From Magnetospirillum sp. WYHS-4 (GTDB taxonomy: Bacteria > Pseudomonadota > Alphaproteobacteria > Rhodospirillales > GLO-3), in contig JAMOBD010000015.1 of NCBI GenBank assembly GCA_039908345.1, forward strand, positions 1-53,967: a DNA stretch of 53,967 nt. The letters are read 5' to 3'. Within the stretch, counting starts at the first letter, position 1, and every line of letters starts with the position of its first letter. Below, in pieces: positions 1-8,471 of this stretch. The notes below the pieces were generated by a model that saw nothing but the letters and a program-made list of their open reading frames with translations, was not told the DNA's origin and did not search any database. A program made the translations under genes and the position numbers.

Positions 1-11
1 TGGGCACCTGG

Positions 12-947
12 TTGATCGCCGAAATCGAGGGGCTGGGCCTGCCGGTCGTCATGCCGCGCTGGGCGCTGGTCGTCCTGGCCGTGCTGTCGAGCATCGCCAT
101 CGTCGACCGGATCGTACGGCCGCTCACGGGCTGGTTCATGCGCCGCCGCGCCGAGCATGCGTTCGAGCGCCTCAACGCCGAACTGCGCCTCAAACTGCAG
201 TCCTTCAAGATGACGCGCCGCCGCGTGCTCATCGAGCGGCTGCTGCACGACCCCGAGGTCGTGTTCGCCGTCGAGGCCTACGCGCGCGAACAGAACATCC
301 CGCTCAAGGCCGCGAACCGCAAGGCCATGGCCTACGCGCGCGAAATCGTGCCGGCCTTTTCGACCTACGCCTATTTCCGCATCGGCACGCGGCTCGCGCG
401 CTGGATCTCGCGCTCGCTCTACCGGGTCCGCCTCGGCGTCATCGTCGGGGCACGGGGTCTCAGGGGCGAACTGCGCGTCCAGAGCTTTACCGCCGACCCG
501 GCCGACATCGGGGCATACGGGCCGCTGTCCGACGACACCGGAGCGCGGGTCTTCCGTCTGAAGGTCAGGTCGGTGGTCAAGGGCGTGGTCATCGCCGTCG
601 TCGACGGAGTCCGCGACCGCGACGCCGCCGAGGCGTTGAAGGGCACGAGCCTCCATGTGGAGCGCAAGGCCCTCCCGGCGCCCGCGGACGCGGACGAGTT
701 CTACCACGCCGATTTGATCGGACTGACAGTGGAACTGGCAGGGGGCGGTAGCCTGGGGACGGTCAAGGCGGTACACGATTTCGGCGCCGGCACCGTCCTG
801 GAAGTGACGGGCGGACAAGGCCCGACGGCGATGCTGCCCTTCACCAAGGCCGTGGTGCCGGTGGTGGATCTGGCGGGCGGCCGGATGGTGGTGGACCCGC
901 CGCCGGGATTGCTGGAGACCGCGGAACCGGAAGGGGACGTCGGATGA
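12..947 (+). CDS. rimM: Chimeric ORF: acyltransferase N-terminus fused to RimM
   Basis: Residues from about 138 to the end read as RimM, the 16S rRNA processing factor that binds ribosomal protein S19 during 30S assembly: [15 protein letters not shown], then [15 protein letters not shown], and a PRC-barrel part with [10 protein letters not shown] and [13 protein letters not shown]. Residues 1 to about 140 do not belong to RimM. They look like the N-terminus of a PlsB-like glycerolipid acyltransferase: one membrane segment (about 15-35), a basic RRR stretch, then [20 protein letters not shown]. The acyltransferase catalytic NHxxxxD block that should follow is absent. The frame is open to the left edge, and position 12 is only a TTG, so the true start may lie outside. 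The last codons overlap trmD by 4 bases, as expected for rimM. In most relatives rpsP stands upstream of rimM. The RimM half is sure; whether the fusion is real or an assembly join is open. Confidence 0.75.
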   Translation: MIAEIEGLGLPVVMPRWALVVLAVLSSIAIVDRIVRPLTGWFMRRRAEHAFERLNAELRLKLQSFKMTRRRVLIERLLHDPEVVFAVEAYAREQNIPLKAANRKAMAYAREIVPAFSTYAYFRIGTRLARWISRSLYRVRLGVIVGARGLRGELRVQSFTADPADIGAYGPLSDDTGARVFRLKVRSVVKGVVIAVVDGVRDRDAAEALKGTSLHVERKALPAPADADEFYHADLIGLTVELAGGGSLGTVKAVHDFGAGTVLEVTGGQGPTAMLPFTKAVVPVVDLAGGRMVVDPPPGLLETAEPEGDVG

Positions 948-1657
948 GCGAAGCCTGGCAGGCGAGGGTGCTGACCCTCTTCCCGGAAATGTTTCCGGGG
1001 CCGCTCGGGTTCTCGCTGGCGGGGCAGGCGCTGAAAGACGGCGTCTGGTCGCTGGAAACGGTGGACATTCGCGATTTTGCCTGCGATAAACACCGCTCCG
1101 TCGACGACACCCCCTTCGGCGGAGGGCCCGGCATGGTGATGCGGGCCGACGTGGTCGATCGGGCCGTCGGGGCGGCGCTGGACAAGGATCCGGCCCTGCC
1201 CCTGGTCTATCTGACCCCCAGGGGGCGGCCCCTGGATCAGGCGCGGGCGAAGGCCTTGGCGGCCGGCCGGGGGGTGGCGTTGCTTTGCGGGCGCTTCGAG
1301 GGCGTCGACGAAAGGGTCCTCGAGGCGCGCGGCGCGGAAGAAATCAGCCTGGGGGACTTCGTGCTCTCGGGCGGCGAGCCGGCGGCGCTGGTCCTGCTCG
1401 ATGCCTGCATCCGGCTGCTGCCGGGCGTGATGGGCAAGGACGCGTCGCTGGACGAGGAAAGTTTCGAGCGGGGGCTCCTCGAGTACCCGCACTACACCCG
1501 GCCCCAAGTCTGGGACGGGCGGACGGTTCCCGAGGTTCTGGTCTCGGGCCACCACGGAAGGATCGGAGCCTGGCGCCTTGCCCGGTCCGAAGAGATCACA
1601 AAGGCGAGAAGGCCCGACCTCTGGGCCCGTTACGTCGAAGCCAAAGGTCGAGAGTAA
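944..1657 (+). CDS. trmD: tRNA (guanine37-N1)-methyltransferase TrmD
   Basis: SAM-dependent enzyme that methylates G37 next to the anticodon and prevents +1 frameshifting. The 237-residue product opens with [17 protein letters not shown], has the knotted SPOUT-fold signatures [22 protein letters not shown] and [16 protein letters not shown], and ends with the substrate-binding tail [22 protein letters not shown]. Length is normal for the family. Its ATG overlaps the RimM stop in an ATGA arrangement and rplS starts 10 bases behind its stop, so rimM-trmD-rplS are almost certainly one transcript. Confidence 0.97.
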   Translation: MSEAWQARVLTLFPEMFPGPLGFSLAGQALKDGVWSLETVDIRDFACDKHRSVDDTPFGGGPGMVMRADVVDRAVGAALDKDPALPLVYLTPRGRPLDQARAKALAAGRGVALLCGRFEGVDERVLEARGAEEISLGDFVLSGGEPAALVLLDACIRLLPGVMGKDASLDEESFERGLLEYPHYTRPQVWDGRTVPEVLVSGHHGRIGAWRLARSEEITKARRPDLWARYVEAKGRE

Positions 1658-1667
1658 GGAAAGAGCC

Positions 1668-2072
1668 ATGAACATCATTCAGCAGATCGAGCAGGAGCAG
1701 ATCGCCAAGCTCACCGAGGGCAAGACCATGCCGAAGTTCGGCCCCGGCGACACGCTCCGGGTCAACGTGAAGGTGGTGGAAGGCCAGCGCGAGCGCCTGC
1801 AGGCCTTCGAGGGCGTCTGCATCGCCCGGTCCAACCGCGGCCTGAATTCGGCCTTCACGGTGCGCAAGATCTCCTATGGCGAGGGCGTCGAACGCGTCTT
1901 CCCGCTCTATTCCCCCGCCGTGGCCAGCATCGACGTGCTGCGCCGGGGCGACGTCCGCCGCGCCAAGCTCTATTACCTGCGCGGCCGGACCGGCAAGGCG
2001 GCCCGCATCACCGAAAAGACCGATTACGTGAAGGCCCCGGACGCGGCGGCCGCCGTTCCGGCCGCCGAGTAG
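1668..2072 (+). CDS. rplS: 50S ribosomal protein L19
   Basis: Structural protein of the large ribosomal subunit at the interface with 30S. The 134-residue product starts [15 protein letters not shown] and carries the L19 core [32 protein letters not shown] and [13 protein letters not shown], plus [24 protein letters not shown]. The ATG at 1668 is chosen over in-frame upstream starts because GGAAAGAG stands just before it and the family begins there. The tail has a short Ala-rich extension (AAAAVPAAE) common in alphaproteobacteria. Confidence 0.97.
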   Translation: MNIIQQIEQEQIAKLTEGKTMPKFGPGDTLRVNVKVVEGQRERLQAFEGVCIARSNRGLNSAFTVRKISYGEGVERVFPLYSPAVASIDVLRRGDVRRAKLYYLRGRTGKAARITEKTDYVKAPDAAAAVPAAE

Positions 2073-2106
2073 GAAATCGGCGCGACGATCACGAAGGCCC
2101 GGCCCG

Positions 2107-2122
2107 ACCGGCGCCAGCCGGT
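2107..2122. terminator. Short GC hairpin between rplS and leuC
   Basis: ACCGGC and GCCGGT form a perfect 6-bp stem around a GCCA loop, 35 bases after the rplS stop. No T-run follows, so it could be an attenuator-like or mRNA-end structure rather than an intrinsic terminator. Confidence 0.35.
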
Positions 2123-2146
2123 GCGGGCGGGCGGGACGAGGGTATC

Positions 2147-3547
2147 ATGGCCAAGACGCTGTTCGACAAGATCTGGGACGCCCATGTGGTCAGCACCCAG
2201 GACGACGGCACCTGTCTGCTCTACATCGACCGCCACCTGGTGCACGAGGTGACCAGTCCGCAGGCCTTCGAGGGCCTGCGCATGGCGGGCCGCAAGATCC
2301 ACCGGCCGGACGCGGTGCTGGCGGTGGCCGACCACAACGTCCCCACCACCGACCGCAGCAAGGGCATCGCCGATCCCGAGTCCCGCATCCAGGTGGAAAC
2401 CCTGGAAGCCAACGCCAGGGATTTCGGCGTCACCTACTTCCCCACTTCGGACATCCGCCAAGGCGTGGTCCATATCATCGGCCCGGAACAGGGATTCACG
2501 CTACCCGGCATGACCGTGGTCTGCGGCGATTCCCATACCTCGACCCATGGCGCCTTCGGGGCCCTGGCCTTCGGCATCGGCACCTCGGAAGTCGAACACG
2601 TCCTGGCCACCCAGACCCTGATCCAGCAGCCGGCCAAGAACATGCTGGTGCGCGTCGACGGCGCCCTGCCGCCCGGCGTCACCGCCAAGGATCTGGCCCT
2701 GTCCATCATCGGCAAGATCGGTACCGCCGGCGGTACCGGCCATGTGATCGAATACGCGGGCGACGCCGTGCGCGCGCTTTCCATGGAAGGCCGCATGACG
2801 CTCTGCAACCTGACCATCGAGGGCGGGGCGCGGGCTGGCTTGGTGGCGCCGGACGAGACCACCTTCGAATACCTGAAGGGCAAGCCGCGGGCCCCCAAGG
2901 GCGCCGCCTGGGAAACCGCCGTCCGGCAGTGGCAAGGTTTCAAGAGCGACGAGGGCGCCCGGTACGACGCCACCGTGGTGATCGACGCCTCCAGCCTGGA
3001 ACCCACCGTGACATGGGGCACCAGCCCCGAGGACGCCCTGCCGATTTCGGCCAAGGTTCCCGATCCTGCTTCCGCCCGCGACGAGGCCAAGCGCCGTGCC
3101 ATGCAGCGGGCGCTCGACTACATGGGCCTGACGGCCGGCCAGGCGCTGACCGACATCGCCGTGGACGTGGTGTTCATCGGGTCCTGCACCAACGGGCGCA
3201 TCGAGGACCTGCGCGCCGCCGCCGCCGTGCTCAAGGGCCGCAAGGTGGCCGCCGGGGTGCAGGCGCTGATCGTTCCGGGTTCCGGCCTGGTCAAGGAACA
3301 GGCGGAAGCGGAAGGCCTGGACAAGATCTTCCTTGCGGCCGGCGCCGAATGGCGGGAAGCCGGCTGTTCCATGTGCCTGGCGATGAACGCCGACCGGCTG
3401 GAGCCAGGCCAGCGGTCCGCCTCCACCTCGAACCGCAACTTCGAGGGCCGCCAGGGCCGCGGCGGGCGCACCCACCTGATGAGCCCCGCCATGGCCGCCG
3501 CCGCCGCGGTGACCGGGCATATCGTGGATGTGCGGAAGCTGGACTGA
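2147..3547 (+). CDS. leuC: 3-isopropylmalate dehydratase, large subunit
   Basis: Catalyses the 2- to 3-isopropylmalate isomerisation of leucine synthesis together with LeuD, using a [4Fe-4S] cluster. The 466-residue protein is full length: it begins [15 protein letters not shown], has the aconitase-family [18 protein letters not shown] motif and the cluster cysteines in [11 protein letters not shown] and [10 protein letters not shown], and ends ITGHIVDV-like ([12 protein letters not shown]). No leuD follows; instead an ATPase gene begins one base after the stop. LeuD must therefore be encoded elsewhere. The last 36 bases have a diverged second copy at 5431-5466. Confidence 0.97.
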   Translation: MAKTLFDKIWDAHVVSTQDDGTCLLYIDRHLVHEVTSPQAFEGLRMAGRKIHRPDAVLAVADHNVPTTDRSKGIADPESRIQVETLEANARDFGVTYFPTSDIRQGVVHIIGPEQGFTLPGMTVVCGDSHTSTHGAFGALAFGIGTSEVEHVLATQTLIQQPAKNMLVRVDGALPPGVTAKDLALSIIGKIGTAGGTGHVIEYAGDAVRALSMEGRMTLCNLTIEGGARAGLVAPDETTFEYLKGKPRAPKGAAWETAVRQWQGFKSDEGARYDATVVIDASSLEPTVTWGTSPEDALPISAKVPDPASARDEAKRRAMQRALDYMGLTAGQALTDIAVDVVFIGSCTNGRIEDLRAAAAVLKGRKVAAGVQALIVPGSGLVKEQAEAEGLDKIFLAAGAEWREAGCSMCLAMNADRLEPGQRSASTSNRNFEGRQGRGGRTHLMSPAMAAAAAVTGHIVDVRKLD

Positions 3548-3548
3548 C

Positions 3549-4790
3549 ATGGTCGACCTTTCCGGAACCGAGCGCAGGACCAGCCCGCACCGCACTTCGG
3601 TGAAGCTGGAAGCCCTCAGGGTTCGGAACTATCGGTGTTTCCGGAATGTCGACATTCCCGATATTCCCCAATTCTGCGTCCTGGTTGGTGCCAACGGTGC
3701 CGGCAAGACGACGTTTTTCGACGTCTTCGGCTTCCTGCGCGACGCCCTGACCAACAACGTCCGCCAGGCCTTGCAGGTTCGTGGAGGATTCGGGGAAGTG
3801 ATTTCCCGCGGGGCCGAGCAGGAAACCATCCAGATCGACCTGAAGTTCCGCATGCCGCTGGTCGGCAAGGAACGGCTCGTCGCCTACCGACTGGAAATCG
3901 GACTGGATGAACAGAAGCAGCCCTGCGTAAGGCGGGAAGTGCTGCGCTACAAACGCAGCACCTATGGCTCGCCCTATCATTTCCTGGATTTCCAGAATGG
4001 TCAGGGCTTCGCGATTTCCAACGAGGAGGATTTCGACAAGCCAGACGAAAAACTCAATCGCGAACTCCAGTCGCTGGACGATCCGCACATTCTGGCCATC
4101 AAGGGATTGGGGCAATTCCAGCGCTTCAAGGCGGCGAGTTCGCTGCGGTCGCTGATCGAAAGTTGGCATCTGTCCGATTTCCATATCGGTGCCGCCCATG
4201 GCGCGACGGCGCATGGGTACGCCGAACACCTGTCGGTCCAGGGGGACAACCTGCCCCTGGTGGCCCAGTTCCTGTACGAACGGTACCCGCCACTGTTCGA
4301 TGCGATTCTGAAGAAGATGGAACGCCGGGTTCCGGGCGTGGTGAACGTTCAAGCCAAGCCGACGGAAGACGGCCGGCTCGTGCTTCGTTTCCAGGACGGC
4401 AGCTTCAAGGATCCCTTCGTGTCGCGATGGGTATCCGACGGTACGATCAAGATGTTCGCCTATCTCGTGCTTCTCCATGATCCCGCACCGCATCCGCTGC
4501 TTTGCGTCGAGGAACCCGAGAACCAACTCTACCCGTCGCTGCTGCGGGAACTGGCGGAGGAATTCCAGGAATACGCCCAACGAGGTGGACAGGCTTTCGT
4601 GTCCACCCATTCTCCCGATTTCCTCAATGCGGTCCCGCTGGAATCGATTTATTGGCTGGAGAAGGTTGCGGGCTATACGCGCTTCGTCAAGGCTAGCGGC
4701 GACGAAACCTTGCGCAACCTGATCCGCGAGGGGGATCGGCCGGGTTATCTGTGGTCGCAGGGTCTTTTCGGGAGAGTCGATCCGCGATGA
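3549..4790 (+). CDS. AAA-type (OLD/ABC-like) ATPase of a two-gene module
   Basis: Predicted cytoplasmic ATPase of 413 residues. It opens with the typical AAA15/AAA21 N-terminus (LEALRVRNYRCFRNVDI), then Walker A GANGAGKT at about residues 47-54. The C-terminal half has VSDGTIKMFAYL (signature-like), Walker B LLCVEEPENQLYP and the switch histidine in FVSTHSPDFL. The ATG at 3549 is one base behind the leuC stop, so translation is probably coupled to leuC. The last bases overlap the next gene in an ATGA. ATPases of this type paired with a DUF4276 or TOPRIM partner are known or suspected in abortive-infection and OLD-like defence. The defence role is inference from the pairing. Confidence 0.85.
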   Translation: MVDLSGTERRTSPHRTSVKLEALRVRNYRCFRNVDIPDIPQFCVLVGANGAGKTTFFDVFGFLRDALTNNVRQALQVRGGFGEVISRGAEQETIQIDLKFRMPLVGKERLVAYRLEIGLDEQKQPCVRREVLRYKRSTYGSPYHFLDFQNGQGFAISNEEDFDKPDEKLNRELQSLDDPHILAIKGLGQFQRFKAASSLRSLIESWHLSDFHIGAAHGATAHGYAEHLSVQGDNLPLVAQFLYERYPPLFDAILKKMERRVPGVVNVQAKPTEDGRLVLRFQDGSFKDPFVSRWVSDGTIKMFAYLVLLHDPAPHPLLCVEEPENQLYPSLLRELAEEFQEYAQRGGQAFVSTHSPDFLNAVPLESIYWLEKVAGYTRFVKASGDETLRNLIREGDRPGYLWSQGLFGRVDPR

Positions 4791-5347
4791 AGGAGATCGT
4801 CTGCCTCGTCGAGGAACCTTCGATGAAGGCGGTGCTCGATGCGCTTCTTCCCCGCATCCTGCCCAGGGACGTCAAGATCACGACTATCGGACACCAGGGC
4901 AAGAACGATCTCGAGAAATCCGTTCCCCGCAAACTTCGGGCCTGGGCCAATCCGGAGGCCCTGTTCGTCGTCATGCGCGATAACGGAGGCGGAGACTGCA
5001 GCCTCCTTAAAGGGAAGCTGCTGTCTCTATGCGATGGACCGCGCCGGTCTCGTTCCCTGGTGCGCATCGTATGCCAGGAACTGGAATCCTGGTTTCTGGG
5101 CGACCTTGCCGCCGTCGATCGGTCGGGGTTGCCGGGGACCGGCCGTCTGGCGCGCGATCAGGGGCGGAAGAAGTTCGCCGATCCCGACCGCCTGGTCAAT
5201 GCGAAGGAAGAGCTTCGGAAGCTGGTCCCCGCCTACTATCCGGAGTCGGGAGCCAAGGCCATCGCCCCCCATCTCGCCATCGAAGGCAACCGGTCGCAAA
5301 GCTTTGTCGTCTTCGTCGCTGGCGTTCGCAACCTTCTGACCAATTAG
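4787..5347 (+). CDS. DUF4276-like partner protein of the ATPase
   Basis: 186-residue protein coupled to the ATPase by a 4-base overlap. It shows the DUF4276 layout, which resembles a TOPRIM nuclease fold: a first strand with an acidic pair (CLVEEPS, E9-E10), a strand ending VVMRDNGGGDC (D65, D70) and CQELESWFLGD. In family members I recall, the second block usually reads RDQDxxDC, so G67 here replaces an acidic residue that may bind metal; the protein may be inactive or use another residue. The ending NRSQSFVVFVAGVRNLL is also typical of the family. Family call fairly firm, biochemical activity not shown. Confidence 0.75.
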   Translation: MKEIVCLVEEPSMKAVLDALLPRILPRDVKITTIGHQGKNDLEKSVPRKLRAWANPEALFVVMRDNGGGDCSLLKGKLLSLCDGPRRSRSLVRIVCQELESWFLGDLAAVDRSGLPGTGRLARDQGRKKFADPDRLVNAKEELRKLVPAYYPESGAKAIAPHLAIEGNRSQSFVVFVAGVRNLLTN

Positions 5348-5430
5348 CCACCTCTTCCTTCCCGGAAGGTTCCGGGATATGGCTACCCCCTCGCCTTCCC
5401 CCCCTGCGGACGAAGCGGCCGTCGTGCGGG

Positions 5431-5554
5431 GTGGCCGGGCATATCGTGGACGCACGGATGCTGGATCTGCCGGCCAGCCCCGGATTCCGGCGAAGCGATC
5501 TTCCGGGTTCGGAATTATCGATACGATTTTTTCCGCGACGATCGCCAGGCCTAG
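5431..5554 (+). repeat. Decayed second copy of the leuC end and ATPase start
   Basis: Bases 5431-5466 match leuC 3509-3544 at 30 of 36 positions and translate VAGHIVDARMLD against [12 protein letters not shown]. Bases 5505-5520 match ATPase bases 3619-3634 at 15 of 16 and translate, from 5501, FRVRNYRYDFFRDDRQA before a TAG at 5552, against LRVRNYRCFRN in the intact ATPase. The distance between the two matches is 74 bases here and 110 in the intact copy. The stretch 5348-5550 holds no other gene. It looks like the eroded remains of a tandem copy of the leuC-ATPase junction. Confidence 0.7.
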
Positions 5555-5925
5555 ATGATCGCCGCAACCAGGGCCACGGCCGATCGCTCGATGACCTTCT
5601 CGACGGCCATCCCCAACATGAACTTGCCGAAGTTCTCGCCGGCCTTGCTGGCAAGATCCTGCCAATTGTCGGGCTCGCCCGATGCGGCGATCTCGGAATT
5701 CATGTGGCCCTCGCGGCGGAGTGCCTGGAACAGATGGGAGGCATCGGTCTCGGCTTGGTCGTAGACCACGGTGACGCTGCCGGTCACCGTGCTGATCTCC
5801 ACCGACTCGACCCCCGGCAGCTCCTCGAGCAGGGCGGATACCCGGCGGGCGCGCCGCTCGTTGCGCTTGACGGAGGCCAGCCGCACCCGCAGCCGGCCGG
5901 GAACATGATGGACGTAGCTCGCCAT
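5551..5925 (-). CDS. HMA-like (HMA_2 type) small protein
   Basis: 124 residues. The N-terminal 70 residues have the beta-alpha-beta pattern of a heavy-metal-associated-like domain (VHHVPGRLRVRLASVK, then LPGVESVEISTVTGSVTVVYD) but without the CxxC metal-binding pair, which fits the HMA_2 group. The C-terminal part (KFMLGMAVEKVIERSAVALVAAII) is hydrophobic and could anchor it at the membrane. It is the last gene of a minus-strand cluster with UspA and TerC genes, and a second protein with the same N-terminal pattern is encoded at 8003-8470. Function unknown. Confidence 0.7.
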   Translation of the reverse strand: MASYVHHVPGRLRVRLASVKRNERRARRVSALLEELPGVESVEISTVTGSVTVVYDQAETDASHLFQALRREGHMNSEIAASGEPDNWQDLASKAGENFGKFMLGMAVEKVIERSAVALVAAII

Positions 5926-5994
5926 GGGATCTGGACCTGTCCGGTTGAACGTTGGGACAGAGTCTAGCGGGCGGTCGTGACCGTTTGATGACGT

Positions 5995-6423
5995 CTATTT
6001 CACCAAGGCGACGGGAACGGCGCTCAGGTGGACTACCCGCATGGCGACCGATCCCACCAGCATGCCGGCCAGCTTGCCCAGGCCGCGGGTTCCCACGACG
6101 ATCAGGGCGCAGTCCTTGTCCTTGGCGAAATCCACGATGGCCTCCGCTACCGGCCCGACCTTGATGTGGGCGCTGAAATCGATCTTCTCCTTCTCCGCCA
6201 GGTCCCTGGCCTCCTTGAGTGCGTCCTTGCCCTGATCCTCGTAGTAGCCTTCCAAGGCCTTCTTCTTCACGAACTTCTTGATGTTGCCGAAGGTAATGGG
6301 CGGCTGCACGGTCAAGAGGTACAGCTTGGCGTCCTTCTTGCCGCCTTGAACGAGATCGATGGCGAATTCCACCGCCTTCTTCGCGGACTTGGAGCCATCC
6401 ACGGCGACCAGTATCTTCTGCAT
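5995..6423 (-). CDS. Universal stress protein, UspA family
   Basis: 142-residue single-domain Usp. It begins MQKILVAVDGSKSAKKAVEFA and ends with the ATP-binding signature LIVVGTRGLGKLAGMLVGSVAMRVVHLSAVPVALVK, i.e. G-2x-G-9x-G-S. Such proteins bind ATP and act in stress survival. A GAAGGGA ribosome site precedes the ATG. Twelve bases separate it from the TerC-family gene upstream, so both are likely cotranscribed. Confidence 0.93.
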   Translation of the reverse strand: MQKILVAVDGSKSAKKAVEFAIDLVQGGKKDAKLYLLTVQPPITFGNIKKFVKKKALEGYYEDQGKDALKEARDLAEKEKIDFSAHIKVGPVAEAIVDFAKDKDCALIVVGTRGLGKLAGMLVGSVAMRVVHLSAVPVALVK

Positions 6424-6435
6424 GGCGGTCCCTTC

Positions 6436-7161
6436 TCAGGCGTTCGCGGTTTCGATGTCGACGGTCTTGGGCGCCCGGTTCGTCCGCAGGCGCCAGCCCA
6501 CGGCCACTACCCCTGCGGCACCCAGGGCGGGGAGCCCGTGCCCCAGGAAGGCGAAGTCCGGGTCGGCCAGCAGGGGCGCCACCAAACTGTCGGAAACCGC
6601 CATCTCCGCCGCCACGAAGCCCAGCATCGCGGCGCCGGCCGCAACCAGGATGGGAAAGCGGCTTATCAGGCGGATCAGCACGGTGCTGCCCAGGACGATC
6701 AACGGCGCGCTGACCAGCAGCCCGAAGGCCATCAGTCCCAGATGGCCATCGGCCACCGCGGCCACCGCCAGAACGTTGTCCGCGCTCATCACCAGATCGG
6801 CGACGAAGATGGTGCGGACGGCACCCCAGAGGGCGCCATTGCCGTCATCGCCGCCGGCCCCCTCCTCGTCGTCGCCGTTGGGAATCATCAGCTTGGTGGC
6901 GATGTGGAGCAGCGCCGCGCCCCCTAGCAGCCGCATCAGCGGCAGGGCGAGCAAGCCGGCAACGAATCCGGTGAGCAACATGCGCAGAGCGACCGCAAGG
7001 GCGGCTCCGCCGATCATCGCCCGGACCCGGTAGGCGGGCGGCAGCCCGCGGCAGGCGAGCGCGATGACGATGCCGTTGTCGGCGCTCAACATCACGTTGA
7101 CGCCGACGATGGTGGCCAGCGTCCCGGCCGCCTGGGAATCGAGGTAGCTCCACCAGTCCAT
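6436..7161 (-). CDS. TerC/YjbE-family integral membrane protein
   Basis: 241 residues with about seven membrane segments. The two family motifs are present: MLSADNGIVIALA near residue 25 and LVMSADNVLAVAA near residue 125, whose Asp/Asn residues line the ion path in TerC proteins (manganese or other metal export, tellurite resistance). The loop between the halves is acidic (GDDEEGAGGDDG). Sits in the same minus-strand cluster as UspA and HMA-like proteins, consistent with metal or envelope stress. No yybP-ykoY riboswitch was recognised in the 97 bases upstream. Confidence 0.88.
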   Translation of the reverse strand: MDWWSYLDSQAAGTLATIVGVNVMLSADNGIVIALACRGLPPAYRVRAMIGGAALAVALRMLLTGFVAGLLALPLMRLLGGAALLHIATKLMIPNGDDEEGAGGDDGNGALWGAVRTIFVADLVMSADNVLAVAAVADGHLGLMAFGLLVSAPLIVLGSTVLIRLISRFPILVAAGAAMLGFVAAEMAVSDSLVAPLLADPDFAFLGHGLPALGAAGVVAVGWRLRTNRAPKTVDIETANA

Positions 7162-7258
7162 GGAACGAACTCCCCCACCCGGCTTGCGTGCCGGTCGATG
7201 TCTCGGGTCTTGCGAAAAGGCCGGGGGACGGCGGTGCCGTCCCCCGGAGTCCCGATGG

Positions 7259-7951
7259 CTACTCGGCGTCCTTGCCCTTGCCCCGGCCTTCGGGCACCTG
7301 AGGCAGGATCGCCGTCAGCACGTCCTTCATGCCGCCGGCCACGCCGACCAGAAGGTCGCGCACCGTGTTGACCGCCGTGTTCCCGATGGCGCCGGCCGCC
7401 TCGATGGCGCCGATGGCCGCCGCCTTGGCGACGCCGCCCACGTTGCCGCCGATTTCCACGGTGGCCTCGATGACGCCGTCCACCGCGCGCTTGGCGGTGA
7501 TGCCGACGTCGCCGCCGACCCCCGCCACGCCCTTGACGGCGGCGCGGGCCACTTCGCTGGAAGCCATGATGACGTCGCCGCCCACGTCGCTGACCCCCAG
7601 GATGACGCCCTTGGCGACGCTCTTGGTGGTCATCACCGCGCCGGTGCCGACTTCCTCGACCGCCGCCAGGGCGCCGCCCACCACTTGGCGGACCACGCCG
7701 ACCGTCTCGCCGGCCACCGTGCCGCCGACGCTGAGCGCGCCGGAAACCGTGCTGCGCACCAGGGAGACGATCTCGGCCTCGACCTCCTCGATGCCGCGCA
7801 GGCCGCGCACGATGCCGTTCTTCACCGCCGCTCCGGCGCCGTCCAGGTCGGCGGCGGCCTTGCCGCCGTTCTTCTTGCCGGCCTTGGGAGCTTCGTCGAT
7901 GGCTTCGACCTCGGGGGCGGCCTTGGGCCGCCGCTTCTCCTGCTCGCTCAT
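7259..7951 (-). CDS. Amphipathic Val/Gly repeat protein, unknown function
   Basis: 230 residues. After a charged start (MSEQEKRRPKAAPEVEAIDE) nearly the whole protein is a chain of imperfect 11/22-residue units such as KSVAKGVILGVSDVGGDV, VARAAVKGVAGVGGDVGI and AVDGVIEATVEIGGNVGG. Spacing of Val and Ala every 3-4 residues with Lys/Glu at the edges predicts long amphipathic helices, reminiscent of synuclein or apolipoprotein membrane-binding repeats; this is analogy, not homology. The tail is charged (GRGKGKDAE). ATG at 7951 chosen because AGGAGAAG precedes it. No cysteines or catalytic motif seen. Confidence 0.75.
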   Translation of the reverse strand: MSEQEKRRPKAAPEVEAIDEAPKAGKKNGGKAAADLDGAGAAVKNGIVRGLRGIEEVEAEIVSLVRSTVSGALSVGGTVAGETVGVVRQVVGGALAAVEEVGTGAVMTTKSVAKGVILGVSDVGGDVIMASSEVARAAVKGVAGVGGDVGITAKRAVDGVIEATVEIGGNVGGVAKAAAIGAIEAAGAIGNTAVNTVRDLLVGVAGGMKDVLTAILPQVPEGRGKGKDAE

Positions 7952-8002
7952 GGTTCTTCTCCTCGCCCAGTATCGCACCCGCCCCTTGCGGATGCGCGGA
8001 AA

Positions 8003-8470
8003 CTACTTACCGGCTTTTCGTGACATCAGAACGACGCTCGCGGCGTACCAGAAGGCGGTGATGGCTGGAATCGCCACCCGGCCGCGGAATACCTGCGCCA
8101 CCCCCAAGGTGACGAAGAACAGGAAGGCGACGACCGCCAGATCGGCCTGGCCGCCGGTCCATTGGCCGAGCGCTCGGCTAACCGCCGCCCCGCCCTTTCC
8201 CACGCTGTCGGTGAGCGTCTTGGCGGGGATGGGGCCCGACCGCAGGTCGAACAGGTCCCGGTCGCGGGCCAGGCGGGCCAGCGCTTCAACGTCGCCGGCA
8301 TGAGAGACCAGAAGACTGGCCGTCAGCGCATTGGCCTCCACCGCCTCGATGCCGGGACAGGCGGCCAGGACGCGGGCGACGCGCTCGAAATAGTCCGAAT
8401 CGCGCCGCCGTTCCGGAATCCGGACGCGGGTCCGGCCCAGGGCACGGTGACAGAGGTAGCCGGGTTCCAC
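8003..8470 (-). CDS. HMA-like domain protein with membrane tail
   Basis: 155 residues starting at GTG 8470, which follows the stop of the upstream gene by one base. Residues 8-80 form an HMA_2-like domain (ALGRTRVRIPERR, then CPGIEAVEANALTASLLVSH) again without CxxC. Two hydrophobic segments near the C-terminus (ADLAVVAFLFFVTLGVAQVF and IPAITAFWYAASVVLM) should place it in the inner membrane. It pairs with the DUF5132-like gene next to it; such proteins often neighbour metal-transporting P-type ATPases, but none is encoded here. Confidence 0.7.
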   Translation of the reverse strand: MEPGYLCHRALGRTRVRIPERRRDSDYFERVARVLAACPGIEAVEANALTASLLVSHAGDVEALARLARDRDLFDLRSGPIPAKTLTDSVGKGGAAVSRALGQWTGGQADLAVVAFLFFVTLGVAQVFRGRVAIPAITAFWYAASVVLMSRKAGK

Positions 8471-8471
8471 C

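Noticed and set aside
701-1678. Long minus-strand frame opposite rimM and trmD
   Set aside because: Shadow frame from high GC; the plus strand carries recognisable RimM and TrmD. The same holds for many long opposite frames over leuC, lysS, nrdJ, the MCP gene and others.
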